In this document: positions 47,053-55,644 of the stretch, piece by piece
Numbering within the stretch: the first letter of the stretch is position 1
Layout of the letters: every line of letters begins with the position of its first letter
Assembly: GCF_000026145.1 (NCBI RefSeq)
Contig: NC_009445.1
Coordinates: forward strand, 6,478,501 to 6,542,500
Length of the DNA stretch: 64,000 nucleotides
Reading direction: 5' to 3'
Origin: Bradyrhizobium sp. ORS 278
GTDB taxonomy: Bacteria > Pseudomonadota > Alphaproteobacteria > Rhizobiales > Xanthobacteraceae
Position numbers and translations under genes: made by a program
Notes under the pieces: model-generated
The model's database searches: none
Told to the model about the DNA's origin: nothing
The model's input: only the letters and a program-made list of their open reading frames with translations

Positions 47053-47856
47053 CTAGAGACCAGCCCCTCCGACATGGAAATTGACTCCGACTTTGACCGT
47101 CTGAACCGACGTCTTGAAGCTCAATGGGCCGGCTGCGGCATTGCCGTTCAGAACATCGACCATGTTCACCGCGCGGGTGCCGAAATCGTAATAGTCGTAC
47201 TCGAACCTCGCCGACCAATCCTGCGCGAAGGCCCATTCGACGCCCGCCCCGGCCGTCCATCCGGTACGGACGCTCAGCCCCTCGAAGTCGAATGCAATTG
47301 CAGGATTCGCGCCCGCGTTGGTGAAGCCACCGGTCACGCTGTATTTCGTGCTGGCCCAGGCAACGCCGCCCTTGGCGTAAAACAGCCAGTGATCGACTGC
47401 GTAACCGGCTCTCGCGGTCAGGTCGGTGATGAAATCGGTCTTGATCTTCGCTTGCGCGATGTCCGGAGGACTGTCGGGCAGCGCAAAGGTCCGGGATCCA
47501 TTCAGGGCAGCACCAGAGGCAGAGAACTCCGCGCCAACGACGACGCTGGACGGGAACTGATAGTCACAGCCGATCTGGCCCCCGGCAATGCCGCCGCTCT
47601 GGCCCGTCTTGACCGTCGTCCCCACGGTCGTGAATCCCGGTCCGCCAAGATTTCCATTGTCCTGCACCAGCAGCACTGGATCGGTGATGGAATTGCTCGC
47701 CCAAGCACCTCCGAGATGCAGACCGAGATGGCAGCCCGACCAAGCGAACCGCTCGGCAAACGTCGGCGCCTTCACCGGAAGATCGGCGGCAAACACAGAA
47801 CCGCCCGGGATCAAGACGGCCACGACTCCTCCGAGGCAGACCAGACGTTTGCTCAT
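47053..47856 (-). CDS. Omp25/31-type outer-membrane beta-barrel protein
   Basis: 267-residue small porin-like protein with signal peptide (LGGVVAVLIPGGSVFAA) and the rhizobial N-terminal mature motif DLPVKAP. Eight-strand barrel pattern: CHLGLHLGGAWASN, GQIGCDYQF, LTARAGYAVDHWLFYAKGGV, GWTAGAGVEWAFAQDWSARF, closing with KVGVNFHV. Common in Bradyrhizobium, where roles range from adhesion to haem uptake. Placed between the cytochrome-porin and a c4 cytochrome with 30-52 base gaps, it probably belongs to the same operon. Confidence 0.9.
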   Translation of the reverse strand: MSKRLVCLGGVVAVLIPGGSVFAADLPVKAPTFAERFAWSGCHLGLHLGGAWASNSITDPVLLVQDNGNLGGPGFTTVGTTVKTGQSGGIAGGQIGCDYQFPSSVVVGAEFSASGAALNGSRTFALPDSPPDIAQAKIKTDFITDLTARAGYAVDHWLFYAKGGVAWASTKYSVTGGFTNAGANPAIAFDFEGLSVRTGWTAGAGVEWAFAQDWSARFEYDYYDFGTRAVNMVDVLNGNAAAGPLSFKTSVQTVKVGVNFHVGGAGL

Positions 47857-47886
47857 GACAGGCTCTCCATACGCTCTCGTTCCCGC

Positions 47887-49482
47887 CTAGAACGCGAACC
47901 ATGCGTGCAGGAAAAGGGTGTTGTTGTCCTGGGCGCCGACCGTGGTGCCGTTGAACTTGTTGTAGTACGTGTACTGCAAACCGATTCGCGCGTTGGACCA
48001 GGGCCATAGCGGCGACTTGCTCGCGCCGAACGGAATGTAGGCGATCTCCGCAATCCAGCCGTTGCTGTTCGGCGTGAGCGCCAGGCCGTTCGCATCGACC
48101 CCGTATCTGTTCGGGTCGGCGGTCCCCCAGACGTTGAAGTACTGTCCAGTGAGCACGACGCGATTGTCGGCACCAAATGCCAGCGAGCTCTGCAGCTTCA
48201 GGCTGTTCAACACGTTGGTCGGGTTCGACGGCAGCGGATTGTTGACAGGATCGGCGTTGAATGCGGCGGTCGTGCTGGCCCACGTCGAGTCAAGCCGCTG
48301 ATACTCTCGAATGAAGCTGCCGCGCAGGGTGAACCAGAAATTGTCGCCCTGGTACTGATATTGGCTGTCGAATCCGATATCGGTGAACCTATCGGCCAGC
48401 GTATCGACCGCGGTCGATCCGGCAGCGAAAGTCGGGTCCAGCCACGGGTGTATCTCGGAATACATTCCGAATGTCCCGACCATCAGCGAATGCCGTCCCC
48501 AATGCGGTTCGAGTGCAACGCGCCAGTAAGGCGCGACGCGTCCCACCAGTCCCGGCCCGTCGAAGGGATTCAGGCCGAGCGAGTTCTGCGCATTGAAGCC
48601 AAGCGTCTTGTAGGCCGTCAGTTCGAGATAGAGCAGATCATTGATCATCGCGTACGTGCCGATGCCGCCGACACGCTGGGCAAACGTTCCCTCCAGCACA
48701 GTACTGGCGCCCGGGGTGTTAGCGAGCGATGAACTGACATAGGGAAACGACCACGCCGGCGTCGTATTCCAGAGATCCTGGACCGATGGATTGTTGTTGG
48801 CGGTGATACCGAACACGAGATCAAGAGGCCCGACGCTCGCAGTCCTTGCGTAGCGAAAGTCGGCGTTGTCCCAGGACCAGGTGTGCTTGAACTGATCGGA
48901 CGGCGTCCCGCTGAAGGCCGACGCCGGATCTGGCGCCGAACGCGTCACTTGCACGAAGGCTCCGACATGATCGGTGATCGCGCCGCCCCAGAAGCCGCTG
49001 AACTGCGACAGCACGAAATTGTCGTTCGCACTGTACGGATCAGTCGGCGGAGCGACGGACGGCACTTGCGTGTGCGTGAAGCCGGTAACGGCCATGAAGG
49101 AGATCGGCGGAACCCATCCCTTGGGCTGCTCTGCAGAGTCTTGACTCAAGGTCGACTGCGCGTAGCCGCGCAGCTTGTCCAACTCTGCGCGTGCGTCGCG
49201 CGCTCCCTTCGAGGAGAACGGCGTGGTCTGATACTCACCGCCGCCGGTGGTATAGCCCATCAGCTTGAAGCGTCGGCCGAATGGCGTGAGCGCCGGAAAA
49301 TCGGTGTGACATGTCCCGCAGGGCTGGCCGGTCTGGCGTGCGAAGCTCGGCAGGGACAGGGCTGGTGAGTTGCCATCGACGACCATCAGCGCGATGGCAA
49401 GCGCAACGATTTTCGCGGCGATGAGCGACAGACGTCCCGAGTGACGTTGCAACTGCGAGATGCGAATCCACCGCATTTGCAT
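47887..49482 (-). CDS. Outer-membrane monohaem cytochrome-porin fusion (Cyc2-like architecture)
   Basis: 531-residue protein. After a signal segment (about 18-44) comes a single CxxCH at Cys55-His59 within FARQTGQPCGTCHTDFPALT followed by PFGRRFKLMGY, then some 450 residues of alternating beta strands with aromatic residues, ending in HAWFAF, the terminal Phe typical of outer-membrane barrels. A short N-terminal c-haem domain joined to a porin is the design of Cyc2, which takes electrons from Fe(II) outside the cell. Many uncharacterised proteins share this layout, so the substrate is open. ATG 49482 follows a G-rich site; the frame is open upstream. Flanked by c4 cytochromes on both sides. 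Confidence 0.88.
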   Translation of the reverse strand: MQMRWIRISQLQRHSGRLSLIAAKIVALAIALMVVDGNSPALSLPSFARQTGQPCGTCHTDFPALTPFGRRFKLMGYTTGGGEYQTTPFSSKGARDARAELDKLRGYAQSTLSQDSAEQPKGWVPPISFMAVTGFTHTQVPSVAPPTDPYSANDNFVLSQFSGFWGGAITDHVGAFVQVTRSAPDPASAFSGTPSDQFKHTWSWDNADFRYARTASVGPLDLVFGITANNNPSVQDLWNTTPAWSFPYVSSSLANTPGASTVLEGTFAQRVGGIGTYAMINDLLYLELTAYKTLGFNAQNSLGLNPFDGPGLVGRVAPYWRVALEPHWGRHSLMVGTFGMYSEIHPWLDPTFAAGSTAVDTLADRFTDIGFDSQYQYQGDNFWFTLRGSFIREYQRLDSTWASTTAAFNADPVNNPLPSNPTNVLNSLKLQSSLAFGADNRVVLTGQYFNVWGTADPNRYGVDANGLALTPNSNGWIAEIAYIPFGASKSPLWPWSNARIGLQYTYYNKFNGTTVGAQDNNTLFLHAWFAF

Positions 49483-49563
49483 CGAGCCCCCTTCCCGCCC
49501 CGAAGCGAGGCGAGCACTCACAATGAACTTGAGGGTTGAGATAGATGCGCAATGGAACGGCGA

Positions 49564-49581
49564 CTGTTCAAAACAGAACAG
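49564..49581. promoter_or_regulatory. Palindrome between the divergent cytochrome genes
   Basis: Perfect inverted repeat CTGTTC-AAAACA-GAACAG in the 191-base gap between the leftward cytochrome-porin operon and the rightward c4 gene. It is a candidate operator serving both; the Crp-family protein encoded nearby is a possible ligand. Confidence 0.5.
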
Positions 49582-49673
49582 CAAATCGGATTGCTTTGAT
49601 GTGAGGTGTTCCTGCAACAAGAGATGCAAGCGGGTGTAAGACGCGCGCGAGATATCTTCGAGGGGATGGCGTT

Positions 49674-50315
49674 ATGCTGGCGAATTGGTTGAAGCGAACG
49701 GCTCCGGCCGTTGTCCTCGTCATCGGCTGCGGATCAGGACAGGCTGCGGAGGGGGGGAGCGTCTCTAAGGCGGAGTTGGACGCCAAGGTCACCTACTGCA
49801 AGACCTGCCATGGCTTGCAGGCCGAAGGATTTCGAGGAAGCTATCCGATGCCGCGCCTTGCCGGACAGCAGCCAGAATATATCGAGAACCAGTTGCGGGC
49901 CTTCAACGAGCGGCGGCGAACCAATCCCATCATGTTCAACGTCGCGCACAGTTTGAGCCCGGACATTTTGAAGGCCTTGACCTCCTATTTTCTGAATTTG
50001 AACCCGAAGCCACTCGGCGGAGGTGACAAGACGAGAATTGCCGCGGGGCGACAGATCTTCACTGATGGCGTGCTCAGCGCGGAAGTTCCCGCTTGCGCGA
50101 CCTGCCATGGCGCGGACGGCAAGGGATCTGGCGCCGTCCCGCGTCTGGCCGGCCAGTTGCCCGACTATATCCTGACAAAGCTGACCAACTGGAGCAAGGA
50201 GCGCGGCCTGGACAAGACCAAGCCCGACAGCTCGGAGATCATGGCGCCGATCGCCCACAATCTGACCGAGGTCCAGATCAAGCAGGTCGCTGCCTATGTC
50301 AGCACTCTCGAATAG
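49674..50315 (+). CDS. Dihaem c4-like cytochrome
   Basis: 213-residue periplasmic cytochrome: signal peptide (TAPAVVLVIGCGSGQAA), haem 1 Cys42-His46 (CKTCH), haem 2 Cys141-His145 (CATCH), distal Met in NPIMFNVAHSLSP and SSEIMAPIAHNLT. Start ATG 49674 follows GAGGGG. It is the only gene of the module read rightwards and shares a control region with the cytochrome-porin. In Acidithiobacillus the c4-type Cyc1 receives electrons from Cyc2; the same partnership is proposed here. Confidence 0.94.
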   Translation: MLANWLKRTAPAVVLVIGCGSGQAAEGGSVSKAELDAKVTYCKTCHGLQAEGFRGSYPMPRLAGQQPEYIENQLRAFNERRRTNPIMFNVAHSLSPDILKALTSYFLNLNPKPLGGGDKTRIAAGRQIFTDGVLSAEVPACATCHGADGKGSGAVPRLAGQLPDYILTKLTNWSKERGLDKTKPDSSEIMAPIAHNLTEVQIKQVAAYVSTLE

Positions 50316-50365
50316 CTGACGCCATGAGGCGCCGTCCCATCGATGATCCATTGCTACCGGCTGCT

Positions 50366-51025
50366 CTAGCCTGCGAGCACCGATAGCAGCAGCGCCGTAT
50401 AGACCTGGAGGCGCCCGCGGCTGTCGTAGCTGATGAACCCCTTTTCGCGAAACCTGTTCATGAAGGTCGAAACCCGCGACCGGGTCGTGCCGACCATCTC
50501 CGCGAGAGACTCTTGACTGAGAGAAACAGTAATCGGTTGATCATCTTCTTGGGCGAACCCGGCGAGCAATAGTAACACGCGCGCCAGCCGCTGCTCGGCC
50601 GAGTGGAGTAGCTGATTGATCAGATCTCCTTCCAGCCGATCGTTGCGCGACAGCAGATATGCGAGGAAGAAGTCCAAGAAGCTCGGCTCGTCATGTAGCA
50701 GCGCCAGCATTCTTTGCCTGGTGATCAACGTGACTTGGCAGTCCTCTAACGCGACCACCGTTGAGGTTCGCAGGGTTGATCCCCGCAGGCAAGCCTCGCC
50801 AAAGAACTGGCCCGGCCTCAGGATCGCGACAATCGCTTCCTTGCCGACCGCAGATAGTGTCGTAGCCTTTGCCGTTCCCGCTCGTAGGAAGCCGATCGAG
50901 TCAGCAGAGTCACCCTGAACAAAGATCCGGCTCCCCTTCTGGTATCGCTCGAGTACGATACCGTTGCTCGGCTGTCCCAGGAGAGCGTTGGGATTGAATT
51001 CGTATCTCGCACTCTCGTCGCGCAT
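50366..51025 (-). CDS. Crp/Fnr-family transcriptional regulator
   Basis: 219-residue regulator: cyclic-nucleotide-type sensor beta-roll at about residues 25-115 (GSRIFVQGDSADSIGFLRAG, RPGQFFGEACLRGS), a long dimer helix, and a C-terminal winged helix (SLSQESLAEMVGTTRSRVST, then FMNRFREKGFI). There is no N-terminal Cys cluster, so it is not an FNR-type iron-sulfur sensor; the ligand is unknown. It lies between the cytochrome module and the P1B ATPase and is a likely local regulator. A FixK-like site and CATAAT -10 upstream suggest that it is itself induced at low oxygen. Confidence 0.92.
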   Translation of the reverse strand: MRDESARYEFNPNALLGQPSNGIVLERYQKGSRIFVQGDSADSIGFLRAGTAKATTLSAVGKEAIVAILRPGQFFGEACLRGSTLRTSTVVALEDCQVTLITRQRMLALLHDEPSFLDFFLAYLLSRNDRLEGDLINQLLHSAEQRLARVLLLLAGFAQEDDQPITVSLSQESLAEMVGTTRSRVSTFMNRFREKGFISYDSRGRLQVYTALLLSVLAG

Positions 51026-51097
51026 GATACTATCGGAGGCGCAATCGCCGCTTGGTCCAGCAGCCCCCGTCCCACACCATCAGGCTTCATTCTTTAG

Positions 51098-51143
51098 AAT
51101 GATTATGATACCGATCATTGTGGTCCGACTTGCGCCAAATCAA
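51098..51143 (-). promoter_or_regulatory. Putative low-oxygen promoter of the Crp-family gene
   Basis: A FixK-like box, TTGATTTGGCGCAA on the minus strand (51130-51143), matches TTGA-N6-GCAA. It is followed by CATAAT at 51102-51107 at the spacing of a class II promoter. An AATGAT-N10-ATCATT inverted repeat (51098-51119) overlaps the -10 and could bind a repressor. The box overlaps the stop codon of the ATPase gene. Confidence 0.5.
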
Positions 51144-53434
51144 GCGGCCGAGCGCGCCGCCACGGCCTCGTAGATGTCGTCCTCCTGCGCGGTATGCATG
51201 CGCACCAGCGTCTCGATTGCCTCGATCACCCGCTGGGCATCGCGGATCAGATAGCGGTCGACCTTCTCGGACGGCAGGTCCTCGACCACCCGCCCAAGCA
51301 GGCGCGCCAGATGCAGGATCTCGCGATGCGCCCGGCTCATCGCGGACAGGCCGTGGCTGTCCTGCAGCAGCCGAGCCAGCCGCGGATAGACCGAGCCTTC
51401 GTCATCGCGCTCATGTGCGACGACCTGGTCTTGCACAACGGCATTGGCTTCGACGATCAGCGACACCGCTCGCTCCGGCGGGGCCTCATCGAGCGTATCG
51501 ACGATCGCGCGCAGCCGATCCAGTCCGCGCAGCAGCGCCTGATGATCGTGCCGCAGGCCCTGACCGTCCTCCACCGTGATCCGGCCCGTCCGCGCCCGGC
51601 CGGCCGGCAGCAGCGCCCGCAGCGCGTTGAGGATCACGGCGACATCGATCGCCTCCTGCACCAGCGCAGCAGGCACCGGCTGCAGCAAGCCGAATGCCGC
51701 GGCGCCCATCGCGATGAATGACAGCGCCATGCCGGCGATGATGCTCTCCAGCGCGATCCTCCGCGCACGCTGCGCGATCACGATCGCCTCACCGACGCGA
51801 TCGAGCCGGTCGGCGAGAATGACCACATCAGCCGCCTCCGACGAGGCGCTGGCGCCGCGGGCGCCGAGCGCGATGCCGACATCGGCCGAGGCGAGCGCCG
51901 GCGCATCGTTGATGCCGTCGCCAACCATGATGGTCGGGTGAAGCCGCTGCTCGCTCCTGACGGCATCGACCTTATCCGATGGCACGCGATCGGCCAGAAC
52001 CGCATCGAGATCGAGCGCCGCGCCGATCGCCTGCGCTGCAGCGGCGCGGTCGCCGGTCACCATGACCATGCGGGCGATACCGGCCTCGCGCAGCCAGCGG
52101 ATCGCGCGCGGCGTGTCGGCGCGCAATTCATCTGCCAGCAACAGCGCGCCGATCGGTTTGCCATCGACGGCGACGAGCACGATCAGCGCCGAGCGCCAGG
52201 ACGCGCGGCGGATGGCGCGTCCGGCCCACGGCGGCGGGGCGTGATTGCCGAGGATCAGGTCAGGCGAACCGGCGCTGATGCGGCGGCCGTCGATGACGCC
52301 CTCGAGGCCCGAGCCCATCGCCTCCCTGACACGCTCCGGGACCTTGAGCTTGAGCCCTCGGGCCTGGCCGGCCTCGACAATGGCATGCGCCAGGACATGG
52401 TGGGAGGCCTGCTCCAGCGAGGCGCCGAGCAGCAGCACGCTGTCAGCATCCTCGCCGGGCGCCGCCTCCACAGAGAGCAACCGCGCACCGCCGACGGTCA
52501 ACGTGCCGGTCTTGTCGAACAGCACGGTATGCGCCCGCGCGAGCGCTTCCAGCTTGCCGCCGCCCTTCACCAGGATGCCGCTGCGCGCGGCCTGCGCCAC
52601 CCCGGCGATAAAGGCAACCGGCGCCGCCAGGATCAGCGGACACGGCGTCGCAGCGACCATCACCGCAAGGGCCCGGATCAAATCGCCGGAGGCAAACCAG
52701 GCCGCGGCTGCGATCGCCAGGCTCACCGGCAGGAAGATCAGCGCATAGCGATCGGCGAGTCGCACGAACGGCGCCTTCGCGGTCTGCGCCGCGGTCACCA
52801 GCTTGACGATGCCGGCATAGGTGCTCTCCCCCGCGGTCGCGGTAACCGACAGCTCGAACGTCTCACCGGTGTTCAGCGAGCCCGACAGGATCGCCATGCC
52901 CCGCGTCTTCGACACTGGGATCGGCTCGCCCGTCAGCGCCGATTCATCGATCACCGCCAGGACCGTCTCGACCACGCCGTCCACCGGTACGATCTCGCCG
53001 GCCCGGACCATCAGCCGGTCGCCAACGGCGACGTCGGCGACCTCGACATCCTCGATGCGATCATCCCGCCAGCGGTGCGCCAGGCGTGGCGCCCGGTCGA
53101 CCAGTGCGCGCAGATCGTGCTCGGCACGCGCGACCGCGATGTCCTCGAGCACGTTCCCGCCGGAATACATCAGCGCCACCACGGCGCCCGCCAGCGGCTC
53201 GCCGAGCACGATGGCCGCGCTCATCGACACCAGCGCGATCGCGTCGACGCCGACACGGCCGGCCAGGACATCGCGGACGATCGAGACGATCAGGCCGGCG
53301 ATGACCGGAACGGTGGAGGCGGTGAAGGCGATCCCGGCAAGCTCGGATCGGCCGACCGCATACGCAAGGCCGCCCGCGGCGAGGCCCGCGACGGCGATTG
53401 CGACGAGGGTCCATCGCAGGATGCGTTCGAACAT
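51140..53434 (-). CDS. P1B-5 metal-transporting ATPase with C-terminal hemerythrin domain (Nia-like)
   Basis: 764-residue inner-membrane pump. It has TGE (168-170), the membrane metal motif TPCPL (263-267), phosphorylation Asp307 (DKTGTLT), GDGINDAP (505-512) and QEAID (593-597). TPCPL with QExxD and a C-terminal hemerythrin-like domain define the P1B-5 group, typified by Sinorhizobium Nia, which exports iron and nickel. The hemerythrin part spans about 625-755 with ligands such as His629, His674, His703, His747 and Glu751. No N-terminal metal domain. A FixK-type box and -10 lie upstream. The Crp-family gene follows on the same strand. Confidence 0.9.
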   Translation of the reverse strand: MFERILRWTLVAIAVAGLAAGGLAYAVGRSELAGIAFTASTVPVIAGLIVSIVRDVLAGRVGVDAIALVSMSAAIVLGEPLAGAVVALMYSGGNVLEDIAVARAEHDLRALVDRAPRLAHRWRDDRIEDVEVADVAVGDRLMVRAGEIVPVDGVVETVLAVIDESALTGEPIPVSKTRGMAILSGSLNTGETFELSVTATAGESTYAGIVKLVTAAQTAKAPFVRLADRYALIFLPVSLAIAAAAWFASGDLIRALAVMVAATPCPLILAAPVAFIAGVAQAARSGILVKGGGKLEALARAHTVLFDKTGTLTVGGARLLSVEAAPGEDADSVLLLGASLEQASHHVLAHAIVEAGQARGLKLKVPERVREAMGSGLEGVIDGRRISAGSPDLILGNHAPPPWAGRAIRRASWRSALIVLVAVDGKPIGALLLADELRADTPRAIRWLREAGIARMVMVTGDRAAAAQAIGAALDLDAVLADRVPSDKVDAVRSEQRLHPTIMVGDGINDAPALASADVGIALGARGASASSEAADVVILADRLDRVGEAIVIAQRARRIALESIIAGMALSFIAMGAAAFGLLQPVPAALVQEAIDVAVILNALRALLPAGRARTGRITVEDGQGLRHDHQALLRGLDRLRAIVDTLDEAPPERAVSLIVEANAVVQDQVVAHERDDEGSVYPRLARLLQDSHGLSAMSRAHREILHLARLLGRVVEDLPSEKVDRYLIRDAQRVIEAIETLVRMHTAQEDDIYEAVAARSAA

Positions 53435-53460
53435 GGCGATCAGATCCGGATTGCGCCGGC

Positions 53461-53502
53461 ACTATCGCCGCGACCGCGCCTCGGACGCTTGAGCGAAATC
53501 AA
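53461..53502 (-). promoter_or_regulatory. FixK-type promoter of the P1B-5 ATPase gene
   Basis: On the minus strand TTGATTTCGCTCAA (53489-53502) matches TTGA-N6-TCAA, one base off the strict TTGAT-N4-ATCAA. GATAGT at 53461-53466 is a fair -10 at the class II distance, giving a start near 53454 and a 20-base leader. Confidence 0.6.
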
Positions 53503-53525
53503 CGCTGATGCGGCGGATCATCGCG

Positions 53526-54257
53526 TCAGGCGGTATTGCCCGCATCGACGGTCAGCACCGCGCCGGTGACGTTGCGCCCGCCCTCGCCGAGCAGGAACTC
53601 GACCATCGCGGCGACGTCCGAGGTCTCGGGCAACCTACGCAGCGCGCTGCGGCCGGCGATGCGCTGCTGCTGCGACTCGTCCATGCTTTGCGTCAACTCG
53701 GTGGCGATGAAGCCCGGCGCGATCGCGTTCACGGTGATGCCGACCTTGCCGACCTCGCGCGCCAGCGATCGGGTGAAGCCGTTGGCCGCCGCCTTGGTGG
53801 CGCCGTAGACGGACAGGCCGTTATAGCCGGTGCTCGCGATGATCGAGGAGATGTTGACGATACGCCCCTCGCCCGCGGCCATCATGTGCCGCACGACGTA
53901 TTTGGTCAGGATCATCGGCGCCAGCACATTGAGGCGCACGAGGCCCTCGATCTCCGAATTGTGCATGGTCGCGAGCAGGCCCTCGGTCCCGATGCCGGCA
54001 TTGTTGACGAGGCCATAGAGCGGGCCGAACTCGTCGCGTACCGACTTCACGAAGGCCGGGATCGCATCGACCGCGCTGAGGTCGCAGGCGCGGAAATGGA
54101 TGCCGGCGCTGCTCGCGCTGAATTCGGCGACGGCCGCGCGCAGTTCCTCGCTCTCGCGTCGGGCGACCGCGATCACATCAAAGCCCGCGCCGGCGAGCCT
54201 GCGGGCGATCGCAAGTCCGATGCCGCGGCTTCCACCGGTGACCAGGACGTTACGCAT
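53526..54257 (-). CDS. SDR-family 3-oxoacyl-ACP reductase-like protein
   Basis: 243-residue FabG-like reductase with a complete SDR site: GGSRGIGLAIA, NNAG (LVNNAGIGTEG), Ser in VNISSIIAS and Tyr-x-x-x-Lys in SVYGATKAA; the C-terminal VTGAVLTVDAGNTA is FabG-like. It probably reduces a beta-keto acyl thioester. Its start overlaps the stop of the AMP-ligase gene by 8 bases, and an ACP gene lies just upstream, so an ACP-bound substrate is likely. Confidence 0.92.
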   Translation of the reverse strand: MRNVLVTGGSRGIGLAIARRLAGAGFDVIAVARRESEELRAAVAEFSASSAGIHFRACDLSAVDAIPAFVKSVRDEFGPLYGLVNNAGIGTEGLLATMHNSEIEGLVRLNVLAPMILTKYVVRHMMAAGEGRIVNISSIIASTGYNGLSVYGATKAAANGFTRSLAREVGKVGITVNAIAPGFIATELTQSMDESQQQRIAGRSALRRLPETSDVAAMVEFLLGEGGRNVTGAVLTVDAGNTA

Positions 54258-55644
54258 CGGTGCGCGCCAGCTTGCCGGCCGGAGTGACGTCGAGCGCCGG
54301 CACGAAGCGGAGCATCGCCGGCACCTTGTGGGCCGCGAGACGCGCGCGGCACTCGGCGAGGATCTCGTTGCGAACAGCGTCGGCGCGCGCCGGATCGCCG
54401 TCCGCCGTCAGGACGACCTCGGCTACGACGATGCCGCCGGTGATCGGGCTGCGGCGCGATTTCGCGCGCGACATCCGGACGGCCGGATGGCCATTGATCA
54501 CGGCCTCGATCTCCTCGGGATGCACCTTCAGGCCGCCGACATTGATGATGCCGTTGCGCCGTCCGACGAAGTAGTAGCGATCGCCACGCAGCTCAACCAT
54601 GTCGCCGGTGTCGACATAGCCGTCGGCGTCGGTCAGCGCCGCCGCGGCGCGCCCGACATAGGCATGCGCCGCACGCTTGGAGCGGATGCGCAACGATCCG
54701 TCGACGATCTTCATGTCAACGGCACCGAGGCCCTCGCCGAGCAGCGTGGCGGGAAAGCCCTCCAGTCCGTCATTGACAGCAAAGCCGACTCCCGCTTCCG
54801 TCGAGGCATAGGCGTGTCCGATCGAGGAATTCGGGAACGCCTGCTTCAGACCGTCGAGCACGGCTTGGTCGGCGATCTCGCCCGACAGCCGCACATAACG
54901 CGGAGCGAATTGCTCGGCCGAGCCGCTCATCAGCAGCTTGCGCCAATGCGACGGCGTGCCAGAGATGTGCGAGACTCCGCTCGCATTCAGACGCGCGACG
55001 TGATCGGACAGCGCCTCGCCCGGATCGGACAGCACCATGGAGCCGCCGCCGACGATCGCGCGGAGAAAGATCTGCAGTCCGCCATAGCGGCGGATGTCGT
55101 AGAACGTCGCCCACACCGGAAGCGCATCGCCAGGGGCCGGTCGATCGCCGATGATGGCGCCGCATAGGCCATCCAGCGTGTGGCCGACGATCTTCGGAAC
55201 GCCCGACGTTCCCGACGTCAGCATCAGCCATTCGGTCGCCCGCACCGTCTGCGCCATGCATGCGACGGGCTGCGGCAGCCCGACCAGGACCACGCGATCG
55301 ATCCCGCAATCTGCGAAGCGTTCCGGCTCGTCGGTGACCACAGCATCAATTCCGGCGTCCGCGATGATGCTGGTCAGATGCTCGCTCTTCAGATCCGGCG
55401 GGCACAGCAGCATGCGCCGGGCCACGCCGTCGATCTCGACCAAGGCCAAGCCCGCCAGCAGCTGGCCGGAGGTTGCGACCAGCACCGAGCGGCCGTCGAG
55501 CTCGCCGATGCGGCCGCCGAGACAGCTTTTGCGCGACAGCTCGGCCAGCCCGACGACGTGACGCGGATCCGAAATGGTCCGCTCGGTCAGGTCAGTGCCG
55601 AGATGGTCGCGCAGCGCAAAGACCTCACGCGGGGACATTCTCAT
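54250..55644 (-). CDS. AMP-dependent acyl ligase (short form)
   Basis: 464-residue ANL-superfamily enzyme that activates a carboxylic acid with ATP. Core motifs: LTSGTSGVPK (phosphate loop), GHAYASTEAG, DTGDMVEL, the hinge region GRRNGIINVGGLKVHPEEIE and catalytic Lys in TPAGKLART. The N-terminal part is shorter than in typical acyl-CoA ligases. Its start lies inside the ACP gene (20-base overlap), so it may load that carrier protein. ATG 55644 is used; ATG 55638 is possible. Confidence 0.88.
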   Translation of the reverse strand: MRMSPREVFALRDHLGTDLTERTISDPRHVVGLAELSRKSCLGGRIGELDGRSVLVATSGQLLAGLALVEIDGVARRMLLCPPDLKSEHLTSIIADAGIDAVVTDEPERFADCGIDRVVLVGLPQPVACMAQTVRATEWLMLTSGTSGVPKIVGHTLDGLCGAIIGDRPAPGDALPVWATFYDIRRYGGLQIFLRAIVGGGSMVLSDPGEALSDHVARLNASGVSHISGTPSHWRKLLMSGSAEQFAPRYVRLSGEIADQAVLDGLKQAFPNSSIGHAYASTEAGVGFAVNDGLEGFPATLLGEGLGAVDMKIVDGSLRIRSKRAAHAYVGRAAAALTDADGYVDTGDMVELRGDRYYFVGRRNGIINVGGLKVHPEEIEAVINGHPAVRMSRAKSRRSPITGGIVVAEVVLTADGDPARADAVRNEILAECRARLAAHKVPAMLRFVPALDVTPAGKLARTDA

